The notes below the pieces were generated by a model. That model was not told the DNA's origin. It did not search any database and saw only the letters and a program-made list of their open reading frames with translations. From the NCBI RefSeq assembly GCF_002860165.1, contig NZ_PGUZ01000010.1, forward strand, positions 1-64,000: 64,000 bases of DNA, read 5' to 3'. This DNA is from Bacillus sp. V3-13. Its GTDB lineage: Bacteria > Bacillota > Bacilli > Bacillales > Cytobacillaceae. Below, piece by piece: positions 27,306 through 36,317 of this stretch. Positions within the stretch are counted from its first letter, which is position 1. Each line of letters begins with the position of its first letter. Both the position numbers and the translations under genes were made by a program.

Positions 27306-27335
27306 TTGACGCCCAAGTTTCCTTAGGTGTAAAAT
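27306..27335 (+). promoter_or_regulatory. Sigma-A promoter of the ZIP transporter gene
   Basis: TTGACG (27306-27311) and TAAAAT (27330-27335) are spaced by 18 bases and overlapped by an inverted repeat. The predicted transcript has a leader of about 140 bases, in which I recognise no known riboswitch. Confidence 0.6.
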
Positions 27336-27353
27336 GTTTCCCATAGGAAACTT
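27315..27353. promoter_or_regulatory. Inverted-repeat operator resembling MntR/DtxR-family sites
   Basis: AAGTTTCCTTAGG (27315-27327) and CCATAGGAAACTT (27341-27353) are inverted with two mismatches. Each arm resembles half of the Bacillus MntR operator (AGTTTCCTTAAGG type, from memory). The repeat covers the -10 box and start point, consistent with metal-dependent repression. Confidence 0.5.
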
Positions 27354-27480
27354 TCCTTTCCTTAAAGCATACATTTAATTCATAAGAAGCCGTCGCGCAA
27401 CTCAAATGAGACTTCATATGAAAAAACCTTAAACAGCTTCAAAAAAAAATTTCAAGACATCAAAGTGAGGGAGAGAAGAG

Positions 27481-28296
27481 ATGATGGCTGAAAATGTGTT
27501 ATTGGCATTTGGTCTGACTTTAATGGCTGGGCTGGCAACAGGAATCGGAAGTGTTCTCGCCTTTTTCACATCGACTACAAATACGAAATTTTTATCATTG
27601 GCACTCGGTTTTTCTGCAGGGGTAATGATTTATGTATCGATGATTGAGATTTTTGTGAAAGCAAAGGACGCACTTGTCGGCTCTTTAGGAGTTGAGCTGG
27701 GAAATTGGACGACGGTTGCCGGTTTCTTTGGCGGAATTCTGTTAATTGCGATGATTGACAAGTTTATTCCCAAACAAGGAAACCCGCACGAGCTTAAGAA
27801 AGTCGAGGATATGAATAAACAAGAAAAGACTGTAAACGGCGATCCACAGTTATTAAAGATGGGAACATTTACAGCCCTTGCCATTGCGATCCATAACTTC
27901 CCGGAAGGAATTGCTACGTTTACTTCGGCCTTGCAAAATCCTGGACTTGGGATTGCGATTGCCATCGCGATCGCGATTCATAATATTCCTGAAGGAATTG
28001 CTGTATCTGTCCCGGTTTACTTTGCAACAGGAGATAAGAAAAAAGCATTTAAGCTTTCATTCTTGTCTGGATTGTCAGAGCCAGTCGGAGCGATTGTCGC
28101 TTACTTCATCTTAATGCCGTTTCTGAATGATATCATGTTCGGGGTTATCTTCGCCGCTGTTGCTGGAATAATGGTTTTTATATCCGTTGATGAACTATTG
28201 CCAGCCGCCAAAAAATACGATGAGGCACACTTATCCATCTATGGGATGGTCGGCGGGATGGCGGTCATGGCAATCAGCTTGCTGTTGTTTATTTAA
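27481..28296 (+). CDS. zupT: ZIP-family metal transporter ZupT
   Basis: The 271-residue protein has about eight hydrophobic segments. The two metal-site helices are plain: HNFPEGIATFTSAL in the fourth and HNIPEGIAVSVPVY in the fifth, as in ZupT (divalent cation uptake: zinc, iron, manganese, cobalt). The loop between helices 3 and 4 is short and rich in Lys and Glu rather than His. GAGGGAGAG precedes the start; a second ATG follows at 27484. The upstream repeat suggests control by a DtxR/MntR-type metal regulator. Confidence 0.9.
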   Translation: MMAENVLLAFGLTLMAGLATGIGSVLAFFTSTTNTKFLSLALGFSAGVMIYVSMIEIFVKAKDALVGSLGVELGNWTTVAGFFGGILLIAMIDKFIPKQGNPHELKKVEDMNKQEKTVNGDPQLLKMGTFTALAIAIHNFPEGIATFTSALQNPGLGIAIAIAIAIHNIPEGIAVSVPVYFATGDKKKAFKLSFLSGLSEPVGAIVAYFILMPFLNDIMFGVIFAAVAGIMVFISVDELLPAAKKYDEAHLSIYGMVGGMAVMAISLLLFI

Positions 28297-28304
28297 AAAT
28301 AAGG

Positions 28305-28342
28305 AAAAAGCGTACATCCAAATAGTGGAGTACGCTTTTTTT
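28305..28342 (+). terminator. Rho-independent terminator of zupT
   Basis: AAAAAGCGTAC (28305-28315) pairs with GTACGCTTTTT (28330-28340), ending in a T-run. Confidence 0.8.
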
Positions 28343-28881
28343 CTATTGCTCACTTCCAAAAACCGTTTCAAAATTATTCGCCAAAATTAGTAAGAACTGT
28401 CGAGAACTTTTTTTCGATATCATTTACTGTATTTTTCATTCATATCGAAGTTTGAAAGCTTTTTCATCTGCAATGTGGAAAGGGTTCACATAAAAGCATT
28501 TTCTGTTGTTTGTCTCTTAAAAGAAAAGAGCGTTTCAAATTAATTTTGACAAATTTTTCTGTTTACTTATGTTAAATTGGTTAAAGATTCAGAAAAATGT
28601 ACAAGAAAGTTTATCCTGCATGTTGTGCCGTCCGCACCTTCTTCTTCGCCCAAAAGAAAATACACCAGCCTTTCAAACTCATTGAGTTATACATCTTACA
28701 TATTGGTTAAACAAATGCTTGCATCATTTTACAGGTTGTATAATGAAATGCTTTATTACCATCTGTAAAATAAAAATAAGATGCAGAATTTTCTGATAAA
28801 ATCCAAAACCAGGAAGGAGGAATTCAATTTTACCGTGTAATTCAAGCTTAGAGGTGATTTCAATGATTAGGGGGCGAAACG
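28343..28881. other. Long intergenic region upstream of the pyrimidine catabolic genes
   Basis: I see no supported gene here. A TTGACA lies at about 28547 and a TATAAT at about 28739, but neither has a good partner box at normal spacing. The region should hold the promoter and the PucR target of the 28882 gene, which I cannot define by eye. Confidence 0.4.
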
Positions 28882-29772
28882 ATGTCAGATAACGTTAAAA
28901 TCGGATTGATTCAGGCATCTCACGAAGTAGATGGAAACGAACCGGTGGAGGTTCATAAGGAAAAGGCGATTGAAAAACATCTTAAGCTGGTTAAAGAAGC
29001 TGCCAGAAAAGGGGCCCAAATCATTTGCTTGCAGGAGATTTTTTATGGACCGTATTTCTGTTCCGAGCAAAATACGAAATGGTATGATTCAGCCGAAGAA
29101 ATCCCGAATGGACCGACGACGAGCTTGTTCAGGGAACTGGCCAGGCAACTCGGTGTCGTGATTATCCTGCCGATCTATGAAAGGGAAGGGATTGCTACTT
29201 ACTATAACGCAGCTGCCGTGATCGATGCTGATGGGTCTTACCTTGGGAAATATCGAAAACAGCATATTCCTCATGTAGGGGTTGGAAATGACGGATACGG
29301 GTTTTGGGAAAAGTTTTATTTTAAACCTGGAAACCTCGGCTATCCTGTATTCGATACTGCATTTGCCAAGGTTGGAGTATATATTTGCTATGATCGCCAC
29401 TTCCCGGAGGGTGCAAGATTGCTAGGTTTAAATGGAGCCGAAATCGTCTTTAACCCTTCTGCTACGGTGGCCGGCCTGTCCGAATATTTATGGAAGCTGG
29501 AGCAGCCGGCACATGCGGTGGCAAACGGCTACTACCTGGGTGCAATCAACCGTGTTGGCTATGAATCACCATGGAAGATGGGCGAATTTTATGGACAGTC
29601 CTATTTAGTTGACCCAAGAGGGAATTTTGTCGCGATCGCAAGCCGGGACAAGGATGAAGTGATTATCGGTGAAATGAATAAGAAACTGATTCGTGAAGTT
29701 CGCGACACATGGCAGTTTTATCGGGATCGCCGCCCTGAGACATACGGAGAAATGACAGCTTTACTCCCTTGA
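28882..29772 (+). CDS. pydC: Beta-ureidopropionase (N-carbamoyl-beta-alanine amidohydrolase)
   Basis: The 296-residue nitrilase-superfamily enzyme carries the Glu-Lys-Cys triad in LQEIFYGPYF, GKYRKQHIPH and VYICYDRHFPE. Its length and the motifs around the Cys match carbamoyl-beta-alanine and N-carbamoylputrescine amidases. The neighbours decide: dihydropyrimidine dehydrogenase and dihydropyrimidinase follow. It hydrolyses N-carbamoyl-beta-alanine to beta-alanine, CO2 and ammonia, the third step of reductive uracil breakdown. It is the first gene of the set, with the preT gene about 90 bases further on. Confidence 0.9.
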   Translation: MSDNVKIGLIQASHEVDGNEPVEVHKEKAIEKHLKLVKEAARKGAQIICLQEIFYGPYFCSEQNTKWYDSAEEIPNGPTTSLFRELARQLGVVIILPIYEREGIATYYNAAAVIDADGSYLGKYRKQHIPHVGVGNDGYGFWEKFYFKPGNLGYPVFDTAFAKVGVYICYDRHFPEGARLLGLNGAEIVFNPSATVAGLSEYLWKLEQPAHAVANGYYLGAINRVGYESPWKMGEFYGQSYLVDPRGNFVAIASRDKDEVIIGEMNKKLIREVRDTWQFYRDRRPETYGEMTALLP

Positions 29773-29864
29773 GAAAAGGGAACTTGAAAACCGCTGGGGT
29801 CAGCTGACTGGCCCCTTTGGAATTTATTCGTGATTGGAAAGATTGAGAAAAGGAGGGCTTCTCA

Positions 29865-31232
29865 TTGGCTACTGCAAAAAAGCAGCGTATATCCTGGACC
29901 GATCTTGAACAGAACTTCCAAGAAGTTGAACCAGGCCTGACCCATCAGGAAGCGATTGAAGAGTCGAATCGATGCCTGTATTGTTATGACGCTCCCTGCA
30001 TAAAGGCTTGCCCGACCGGGATTGATATTCCTGCGTTTATTAAAAAAATCAGCTCCGGAAATTTACTGGGTTCCGCTAAAACGATCATGCTTTCTAATCC
30101 AATTGGCGCAAGCTGCGCCCGGGTTTGTCCCACCGAAGAGCTTTGTGAAGGGGCATGCGTTTTAAATGATTCAACAAAGCCGATCATGATCGGAAGCCTG
30201 CAACGATACGCAACAGATTGGGCGATTCAAAATGAACAAACCCTTTTTCAGCCAGGAAAAGCAAATGGCAGGACGGTCGCCGTGGTTGGAGGAGGTCCAG
30301 CAGGATTATCTGCTGCCAGGGAGCTTGCCAGATTGGGCTATGACGTAACGATCTTCGAAGCAGCAGAAAAAGCGGGAGGTTTAAATACGTTTGGAATCGT
30401 TTCGTTCCGTCTGCCACAGTCGATTTCCTTCTGGGAAGTTGAACAAGTTCAAAAACTAAATGTAAAAATTCGAACGAATACGATGGTCGGCAGGGATGTT
30501 TCAGCGGATTATTTAACTGAAAATTTCGACTTTATTATCCTCGCTGCCGGAATGGCGAATGTTCCAAACCTCAACATTGAAGGTGAAAACGCAGATGGAG
30601 TATTCGATGCAATCGAGTTCGTAAAGGCGACGAAAAGCGGCCAGTTATCAAAGGACTTTATCGGAAAGCGTGCAGTTGTGATCGGTGCCGGAAATACAGC
30701 AATCGATGCGGCCACATGCTCGGTCCGGCTCGGGGCTGAAAACGTAAAAATCCTCTATCGGAGAACCGAAGAGGAGATGTCGGCTTATGATTTTGAATAT
30801 GAATTTGCCAAGCAGGATGGCGTCGAGTTTCGCTGGTTAACCGCACCAAAAAGAATCATCGCCGATGAGAATGGGAAGGTAACCGGAATCGAGTGCATCA
30901 AAATGAAGCTTGGTGAGCCTGAGCCAGACGGACGCCGGAGACCGGTTCCGGTCAGCGGCTCCGAATATATCATTCCGGCTGATGCGGTTATTAAAGCAAT
31001 TGGCCAATCAAGACATTTGCAGTTGATCGAATCGTTCGGCCTTCGCCATGAAAACGGCGTCGTCCAAGTCAATCAAGAAACCTTTCAAACTTCAAATCCT
31101 AAAATATTTGCTTGCGGTGACATCGTTTTTGGCAAAGGAAAAGGAGAAGCAATGGTCGTAACGGCTGCCCAGCAAGGAAAAGAAACAGCCTACTCCATTC
31201 ACATGCAGCTTATGGCTGTCGAAACGGCTTAG
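29865..31232 (+). CDS. preT: NAD-dependent dihydropyrimidine dehydrogenase subunit PreT
   Basis: A TTG start follows an AAAGGAGGG site. The 455-residue protein has the N-terminal double iron-sulfur region of glutamate-synthase-type flavoproteins (CLYCYDAPCIKACPTGIDIP and GASCARVCPTEELCEGAC). The FAD motif VAVVGGGPAGLSAARELA and the NAD motif VVIGAGNTAIDAA follow, and it ends with IFACGDIVFGKGKGEA. It moves electrons from NADH to the PreA subunit, which reduces uracil or thymine. Confidence 0.92.
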   Translation: MATAKKQRISWTDLEQNFQEVEPGLTHQEAIEESNRCLYCYDAPCIKACPTGIDIPAFIKKISSGNLLGSAKTIMLSNPIGASCARVCPTEELCEGACVLNDSTKPIMIGSLQRYATDWAIQNEQTLFQPGKANGRTVAVVGGGPAGLSAARELARLGYDVTIFEAAEKAGGLNTFGIVSFRLPQSISFWEVEQVQKLNVKIRTNTMVGRDVSADYLTENFDFIILAAGMANVPNLNIEGENADGVFDAIEFVKATKSGQLSKDFIGKRAVVIGAGNTAIDAATCSVRLGAENVKILYRRTEEEMSAYDFEYEFAKQDGVEFRWLTAPKRIIADENGKVTGIECIKMKLGEPEPDGRRRPVPVSGSEYIIPADAVIKAIGQSRHLQLIESFGLRHENGVVQVNQETFQTSNPKIFACGDIVFGKGKGEAMVVTAAQQGKETAYSIHMQLMAVETA

Positions 31233-31349
31233 GTACATTCAGTTACGAACATTTCTCTAATCGATCCAAAATGCCTCATTTCTCAAAGTAAATCATCTGG
31301 AAACATAGTAAAAAGAATCTTTTATTCCACGAAAAAGGGAGAGAAAGAG

Positions 31350-32627
31350 ATGGCAGATTTAAGTATTAATCTTGCTGGAATTCGGTCACCCAATCCATTC
31401 TGGCTTGCCTCAGCCCCTCCAACCAATTCCGGCTATCAGGTTCAAAGAGCCTTTGAAGCAGGCTGGGGCGGGGCAGTATGGAAAACATTGGGCGATCCGA
31501 TATTAAATGTTACATCACGGTTCGCTGCTGTCAGTTTTAATGGGCAAAAGGTAGCCGGGTTTAACAACATTGAACTAATCACGGATCGGCCGTTGGATGT
31601 GAATTTAAAAGAAATTTATGAGACTAAAAAACGGTTTCCCAATCATGCAGTTGTGGCATCGTTAATGGTTGAGCCGAAGCAGGAAAAATGGCATGAAATT
31701 GTCAAGCGTGTCGAGGATGTCGGCGTTGATGGACTGGAATTAAACTTCGGCTGTCCACATGGGATGGCAGAGCGCGGGATGGGCTCTGCTTCCGGGCAGG
31801 TGCCGGAACTGGTTGAGAAGCAGACATATTGGGTTAAAGAAGCGGCTAAAACCCCGGTTATCGTGAAATTGACGCCGAATATTACGGACATCACCGTGAC
31901 TGCAGAGGCAGCAGTCAACGGGGGAGCAGATGCAGTCAGTATGATCAACACGATCAATAGCCTGGCTGGTGTTGATCTTGACTCCTGGAATACGATACCG
32001 CATGTCGCCGGAAAAGGGGCCCATGGCGGATATTGCGGCCCTGCTGTTAAGCCAATTGCATTAAGCATGGTGGCCGAATGTGCCCGCAATCCAAGAATCA
32101 ATGTCCCGATTTCAGGAATCGGCGGAATCTCGAACTGGCAAAATGCCGTTGAATTTATGCTCATGGGTGCAACAGGGGTGCAGATTTGTACGGCAGCAAT
32201 GCACCACGGATTTCGGATTATTGAAGATATGGTCGAAGGACTGGATCACTACTTAAATGAGAAAGGAATTTCCTCTGTATCAGAGCTTGTTGGAAAAACT
32301 GTACCAAGATATTCGGACTGGGGAAATCTGGACCTTAATTACAATATTGTGGCGCGGATAAACACAGAGGTTTGCATCAATTGCAATAAGTGCCATATTG
32401 CCTGTGAAGATACATCCCATCAATGCATTGACATGTTAACGGATACGAGCGGTAAAAGCTATTTAAAAGTACGGGAAGAAGATTGTGTCGGGTGCAACTT
32501 ATGCTCGATTGTCTGTCCGGTTGATGGCGCGATTGACATGATCGAGGTTCCTTATGAACAGCCGCCAATGACTTGGAATGAGCGTCAGGCAGCCCTTAGT
32601 CTGGCTCAAAGTGTGAAGCAATTGTAG
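31350..32627 (+). CDS. preA: NAD-dependent dihydropyrimidine dehydrogenase subunit PreA
   Basis: The 425-residue protein has a dihydroorotate-dehydrogenase-like FMN barrel (NLAGIRSPNPFWLASAPPT, then LELNFGCPHGMAERGMG containing the catalytic-loop Cys). A C-terminal ferredoxin domain holds two 4Fe-4S motifs (CINCNKCHIAC and CVGCNLCSIVCPV). It is the catalytic half of the uracil/thymine-reducing enzyme and partner of PreT. The dihydropyrimidinase gene follows closely, so the three are one operon. Confidence 0.94.
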   Translation: MADLSINLAGIRSPNPFWLASAPPTNSGYQVQRAFEAGWGGAVWKTLGDPILNVTSRFAAVSFNGQKVAGFNNIELITDRPLDVNLKEIYETKKRFPNHAVVASLMVEPKQEKWHEIVKRVEDVGVDGLELNFGCPHGMAERGMGSASGQVPELVEKQTYWVKEAAKTPVIVKLTPNITDITVTAEAAVNGGADAVSMINTINSLAGVDLDSWNTIPHVAGKGAHGGYCGPAVKPIALSMVAECARNPRINVPISGIGGISNWQNAVEFMLMGATGVQICTAAMHHGFRIIEDMVEGLDHYLNEKGISSVSELVGKTVPRYSDWGNLDLNYNIVARINTEVCINCNKCHIACEDTSHQCIDMLTDTSGKSYLKVREEDCVGCNLCSIVCPVDGAIDMIEVPYEQPPMTWNERQAALSLAQSVKQL

Positions 32628-32653
32628 AAAACTTGTCAGGGAGGAAATCGAAA

Positions 32654-34072
32654 ATGAAAAAAATCATCAAAAACGGCAGCATCGTGACAGCATCAGATAC
32701 ATTTCAGGCGGAAATTTTAATCGAGGATGGAAAAATTTCGACGATCGGTTCAAGCATATCCTCTCCCGAAGCTGAAATCATTGATGCGAACGGTTGTTTT
32801 GTCATTCCAGGCGGAATCGATCCGCATACCCACCTTGATATGCCATTTGGCGGTACGGTGACAAAAGACGATTTTGAGACGGGGACAATCGCAGCTGCTT
32901 TTGGCGGAACGACTACCATAATTGATTTTTGCTTGACGAACAAAGGGGAACCGTTAAGAAATGCAATCCAAACGTGGCACGCGAAGTCAAAAGAGAAAGC
33001 TGTTATTGATTATGGTTTCCACCTAATGATCGGTGAAATCAATGAACATGTCCTGGGTGAGCTTCCGCAGGTGATAGAAGAAGAGGGAATTACATCATTT
33101 AAAGTATTTATGGCATACAAAAATGTGTTCCAGGCCGATGACGAAACACTGTTCCGAACTCTCCTTGCAGCTAAAGAACTCGGTGCACTCGTGATGGTTC
33201 ATGCCGAGAATGGTGATGTCATCGATTATTTAACCAAAAAGGCAATCGCCGAAGGAAACACGGACCCAATCTATCATGCCTTAACACGCCCCCCTGAAGT
33301 GGAGGGAGAGGCAACAGGGCGCGCTGTGCAGCTCGCAGGACTCGCCAATTCGCAGTTATATGTCGTTCATGTTTCATGTGCGGAAGCGGTCGAAAAAATC
33401 GCCGAAGCCCGCAGTAAAGGCTTTGATATTTGGGGAGAAACCTGCCCGCAATATTTGGTCCTCGATCAAAGCTATTTAGAAAAGCCAAATTTTGAAGGGG
33501 CCAAATATGTATGGTCACCTCCGTTAAGGGAGAAATGGAACCAGGACGTCCTCTGGAATGCGCTAAAAAATGGACAGCTGCAAACGCTCGGATCGGATCA
33601 ATGTTCATTCGACTTTAAAGGGCAAAAGGACCTGGGAAGAAATGATTTTACAAAAATACCGAATGGTGGCCCGATTATTGAAGACAGAATCTCAATTTTA
33701 TTCTCTGAGGGCGTTAAGAAGGGGCGCATTACTTTAAATCAATTTGTTGATATTACATCGACTCGAATTGCCAAGCTATTCGGGTTATTCCCGAAAAAAG
33801 GGACGATTGCCGTTGGAACTGATGCTGATATTGTCATTTTCGATCCAAATGTGGAACGGACGATTTCTGCGGAAACCCACCATATGGCCGTGGACTATAA
33901 TGCGTTTGAAGGCATGAAGGTTTACGGGGAACCAGTTTCGGTGCTATCAAAAGGCGAATTCGTCATCCGAAACAAACAATTTGTCGGCAAGCCCGGATCC
34001 GGCATCTATTTGAAAAGGGATAAATATTCGTTGAACAATGCACTCTATCGACCTGAAATGCAATCGATTTAA
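32654..34072 (+). CDS. hydA: Dihydropyrimidinase
   Basis: The ATG at 32654 follows a GGGAGG site; an in-frame start 21 bases upstream has none. The protein of about 472 residues is full length for the cyclic amidohydrolase family. Metal-site residues are visible: the His pair in DPHTHLDMPF, the carboxylated Lys in SFKVFMAYK, the His residues in VMVHAENG and YVVHVSCAE, and the Asp in LGSDQCSF. It opens dihydrouracil or dihydrothymine to the N-carbamoyl-beta-amino acid, between PreTA and beta-ureidopropionase. Confidence 0.94.
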   Translation: MKKIIKNGSIVTASDTFQAEILIEDGKISTIGSSISSPEAEIIDANGCFVIPGGIDPHTHLDMPFGGTVTKDDFETGTIAAAFGGTTTIIDFCLTNKGEPLRNAIQTWHAKSKEKAVIDYGFHLMIGEINEHVLGELPQVIEEEGITSFKVFMAYKNVFQADDETLFRTLLAAKELGALVMVHAENGDVIDYLTKKAIAEGNTDPIYHALTRPPEVEGEATGRAVQLAGLANSQLYVVHVSCAEAVEKIAEARSKGFDIWGETCPQYLVLDQSYLEKPNFEGAKYVWSPPLREKWNQDVLWNALKNGQLQTLGSDQCSFDFKGQKDLGRNDFTKIPNGGPIIEDRISILFSEGVKKGRITLNQFVDITSTRIAKLFGLFPKKGTIAVGTDADIVIFDPNVERTISAETHHMAVDYNAFEGMKVYGEPVSVLSKGEFVIRNKQFVGKPGSGIYLKRDKYSLNNALYRPEMQSI

Positions 34073-34222
34073 CACACCAACCTTCATTGGAGTACTCCTG
34101 CATTCATTTGTTGAAGACAAACAAGCCACTTTTATCTCCTGGTCGATATCCATCAACGTTATTCGGTTTATGAAATATAGTCTGGATTCTCTGTTAATTT
34201 CAACCGAAAAAGGAGAGATGAT

Positions 34223-35695
34223 ATGAAAAAAAGCCACTTGAAATCACCGGATTTGTTTCCTATTCAGCAAAAAGACCGGAACATCACTTCATTAGGTTTT
34301 TCTTTTATGTGGGTGGGGATGGTTGTCGTGCTGGCGACGTTTGCGATTGGCGGTTCCGGCGTGATGACATTGCCTTTGCCGTTGGTGATCATTGCCACTG
34401 TTATTGGCTGCCTCGCAATCGGCTTATTTATTTCTTTAATCGCCGATATTGGGATTGAGCACGGATTGTCATTTCCGGTTTATATGAGAGCACCGTTTGG
34501 GACAATCGGCACCCATATCCCTTCCGTCACGCGCGGCATTACGGCTTCAATGTGGTTTGGGATAAACACTTACTTCGGTGCGACAGCGATGAATGGCATA
34601 TTGGATATTTTAATTGGTTTTGACAACTGGTTTATTTGTTATCTCATTTTTGCGATTGTCCAATTGATCAATACGGCTCTCGGTATTAAGTCAATCGAGC
34701 GCTTTGCCGATTTAGCAGCACCGATGATCATCTTAATCTCGGTTTGGATGTACGTATCATTATCTGATACTGCTGCTTCCCAAGGACGGGACGTTTGGAG
34801 CTGGGCGGAAAATCCTGTTACCGGCAGTGATGCTTTTACAGCTTTTTTAGTCGTCATTTTCAGCAATATGGGCTTTTGGGCAACGCTGAGTGCCGATATT
34901 CCATCCATTTCCCGCTTTATCAAGGCACCAGTCAATGAAAAGAACTGGTTTAAAAGGAATAAAGGATCGTTAATCGGAAATCTCGTTGCGATGCCATTGA
35001 CACAAACCTTTATGATCATTATTGGTGCGATTTCATATATCGCAGTATTAAACTACGATCCGGTTGCGGCTCTTCAAGAGGCAGCAGGCGGTTTTATCCT
35101 TGCTGTTTTGCTGTTAATGATCGTTCTGGCCCAATGGTCGACCAATACGGCAGCCAATGTCGTTCCCGCTGCTACCATTTTCTCAAACGTCGGCGGACCG
35201 AAGTTTCCATTCTGGGCTGGCGTTATCACGGCGGGAATTGTCGGCTCAATCGTACAGCCATGGAATTTATTTGCGATCATTATTCCCTTTCTTTTATTCG
35301 TCGGCGGGATATTGTCAGCCATTGTTGGTATTCTGTTTGCTGACTATTATTTGCTCCGCAAGCGGCGGGTAAATGTTCCAGAGTTATTTGAAAGCCAGGG
35401 CCAGTATAAATATATGGGCGGGATAAACTTGGCCGGATTCATTGCCTGGATCATTGGCGCTGTTGCTTCCTATTTCGTACCAAGCTATGGGTTTTTGGCC
35501 GGATTTTTAGTTGGTGGCGCCATCTACTATATACTCGCAAAATTCTGGTGGTTCAAAAAATATAAACAGGCCGAGATTGAAGATCCAAGCGATGAAAAAT
35601 ATCTGGGAATTTCAGTCGGACGGGATTGGATTATCGAAGAGGAAGAATTCGTGCCGGTGTTGCATGAGATTCCGACAAATGTCACGCTGGATTAG
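34223..35695 (+). CDS. NCS1-family nucleobase permease
   Basis: The 490-residue protein has about 12 hydrophobic segments. The NCS1 hallmarks are seen in the N-terminal part (SFMWVGMVVVLATFAIGGSG, GIEHGLSFPVYMRAPFGTIG) and in WSTNTAANVVPAATIFSNVG. The family imports uracil, cytosine, allantoin or hydantoins. Its place among pyrimidine-degrading genes suggests uracil or thymine, possibly dihydropyrimidines. An AAAGGAGAG site precedes the ATG. Confidence 0.88.
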   Translation: MKKSHLKSPDLFPIQQKDRNITSLGFSFMWVGMVVVLATFAIGGSGVMTLPLPLVIIATVIGCLAIGLFISLIADIGIEHGLSFPVYMRAPFGTIGTHIPSVTRGITASMWFGINTYFGATAMNGILDILIGFDNWFICYLIFAIVQLINTALGIKSIERFADLAAPMIILISVWMYVSLSDTAASQGRDVWSWAENPVTGSDAFTAFLVVIFSNMGFWATLSADIPSISRFIKAPVNEKNWFKRNKGSLIGNLVAMPLTQTFMIIIGAISYIAVLNYDPVAALQEAAGGFILAVLLLMIVLAQWSTNTAANVVPAATIFSNVGGPKFPFWAGVITAGIVGSIVQPWNLFAIIIPFLLFVGGILSAIVGILFADYYLLRKRRVNVPELFESQGQYKYMGGINLAGFIAWIIGAVASYFVPSYGFLAGFLVGGAIYYILAKFWWFKKYKQAEIEDPSDEKYLGISVGRDWIIEEEEFVPVLHEIPTNVTLD

Positions 35696-35730
35696 TCATT
35701 TTTTAAAAGCCAAACCACGGAGGGGGATTT

Positions 35731-35949
35731 ATGTCTGAACATCAACAATTTCTCGATGAAAGAGACAAAATCGATTTTCTCATTCACAAGGGCTATCGGA
35801 TCAACAGCGTACTTGAAAACCTGGATGGGGCTTTGGTTGATTTCATCCATCCAGAAGAACATAAGTGTGAGACCCTGCTTATTGGAACAGCAAATGCGCG
35901 AAAGTACTTTTCAAGCCTTCTCATTCAACAACAAAAAGCAGCCGATTAA
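35731..35949 (+). CDS. Small hypothetical protein in the pyrimidine operon (72 aa)
   Basis: An ACGGAGGGGG ribosome site and close spacing to the permease gene support translation. The 72-residue protein is soluble, with a predicted helix (QQFLDERDKIDFLIHKGYRI) and then a strand-rich part (ENLDGALVDFIHP, then CETLLIGTANARKYF). I do not recognise it. Being inside the operon, it may be an accessory or regulatory subunit. Confidence 0.65.
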   Translation: MSEHQQFLDERDKIDFLIHKGYRINSVLENLDGALVDFIHPEEHKCETLLIGTANARKYFSSLLIQQQKAAD

Positions 35950-35996
35950 GTAATCAAGTTGTTTACTAATATGTTTCAAAAAGGAGAGAGAAAATT

Positions 35997-36230
35997 GTGG
36001 AATTCTTTTTGAAAGCAAAGGACAATGCCTTCCCGTGCGAAGTGACAATCGATGAAGACAACGGACGCTATACAATAAGGAAATCAGACTCAAGCGGGGA
36101 AGTGTTCAATTCTGCAGAGGAATTAGCAGCATGGATTCTCAACAATTGGGGCTCAGACGATTTTACGGACAAAGAACAATTTGAGTCGATGTTAAAAGAA
36201 ATCCAAAGATACCTCCCGCTCATTCATTAA
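35997..36230 (+). CDS. Small hypothetical protein in the pyrimidine operon (77 aa)
   Basis: The GTG start follows AAGGAGAGAG at good spacing. The protein is acidic and soluble, has a beta-like first half (EFFLKAKDNAFPCEVTIDED) and a helical second half (SAEELAAWILNNWGSDDF). No family is recognised. It is the second of two small genes between the permease and the PucR regulator. Confidence 0.65.
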   Translation: MEFFLKAKDNAFPCEVTIDEDNGRYTIRKSDSSGEVFNSAEELAAWILNNWGSDDFTDKEQFESMLKEIQRYLPLIH

Positions 36231-36317
36231 CCAATTATAAGAGAAGGATTGGATCAACCCTCCAATCCTTTTTATCGGTGATATTGAAAGAAATTCCGAT
36301 AATGGGGGCGCTGTCCG

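Noticed and set aside
28577-28768. 63-codon frame in the region before the pyrimidine genes
   Set aside because: No ribosome site, Ser/Tyr-rich random-looking composition, no match.
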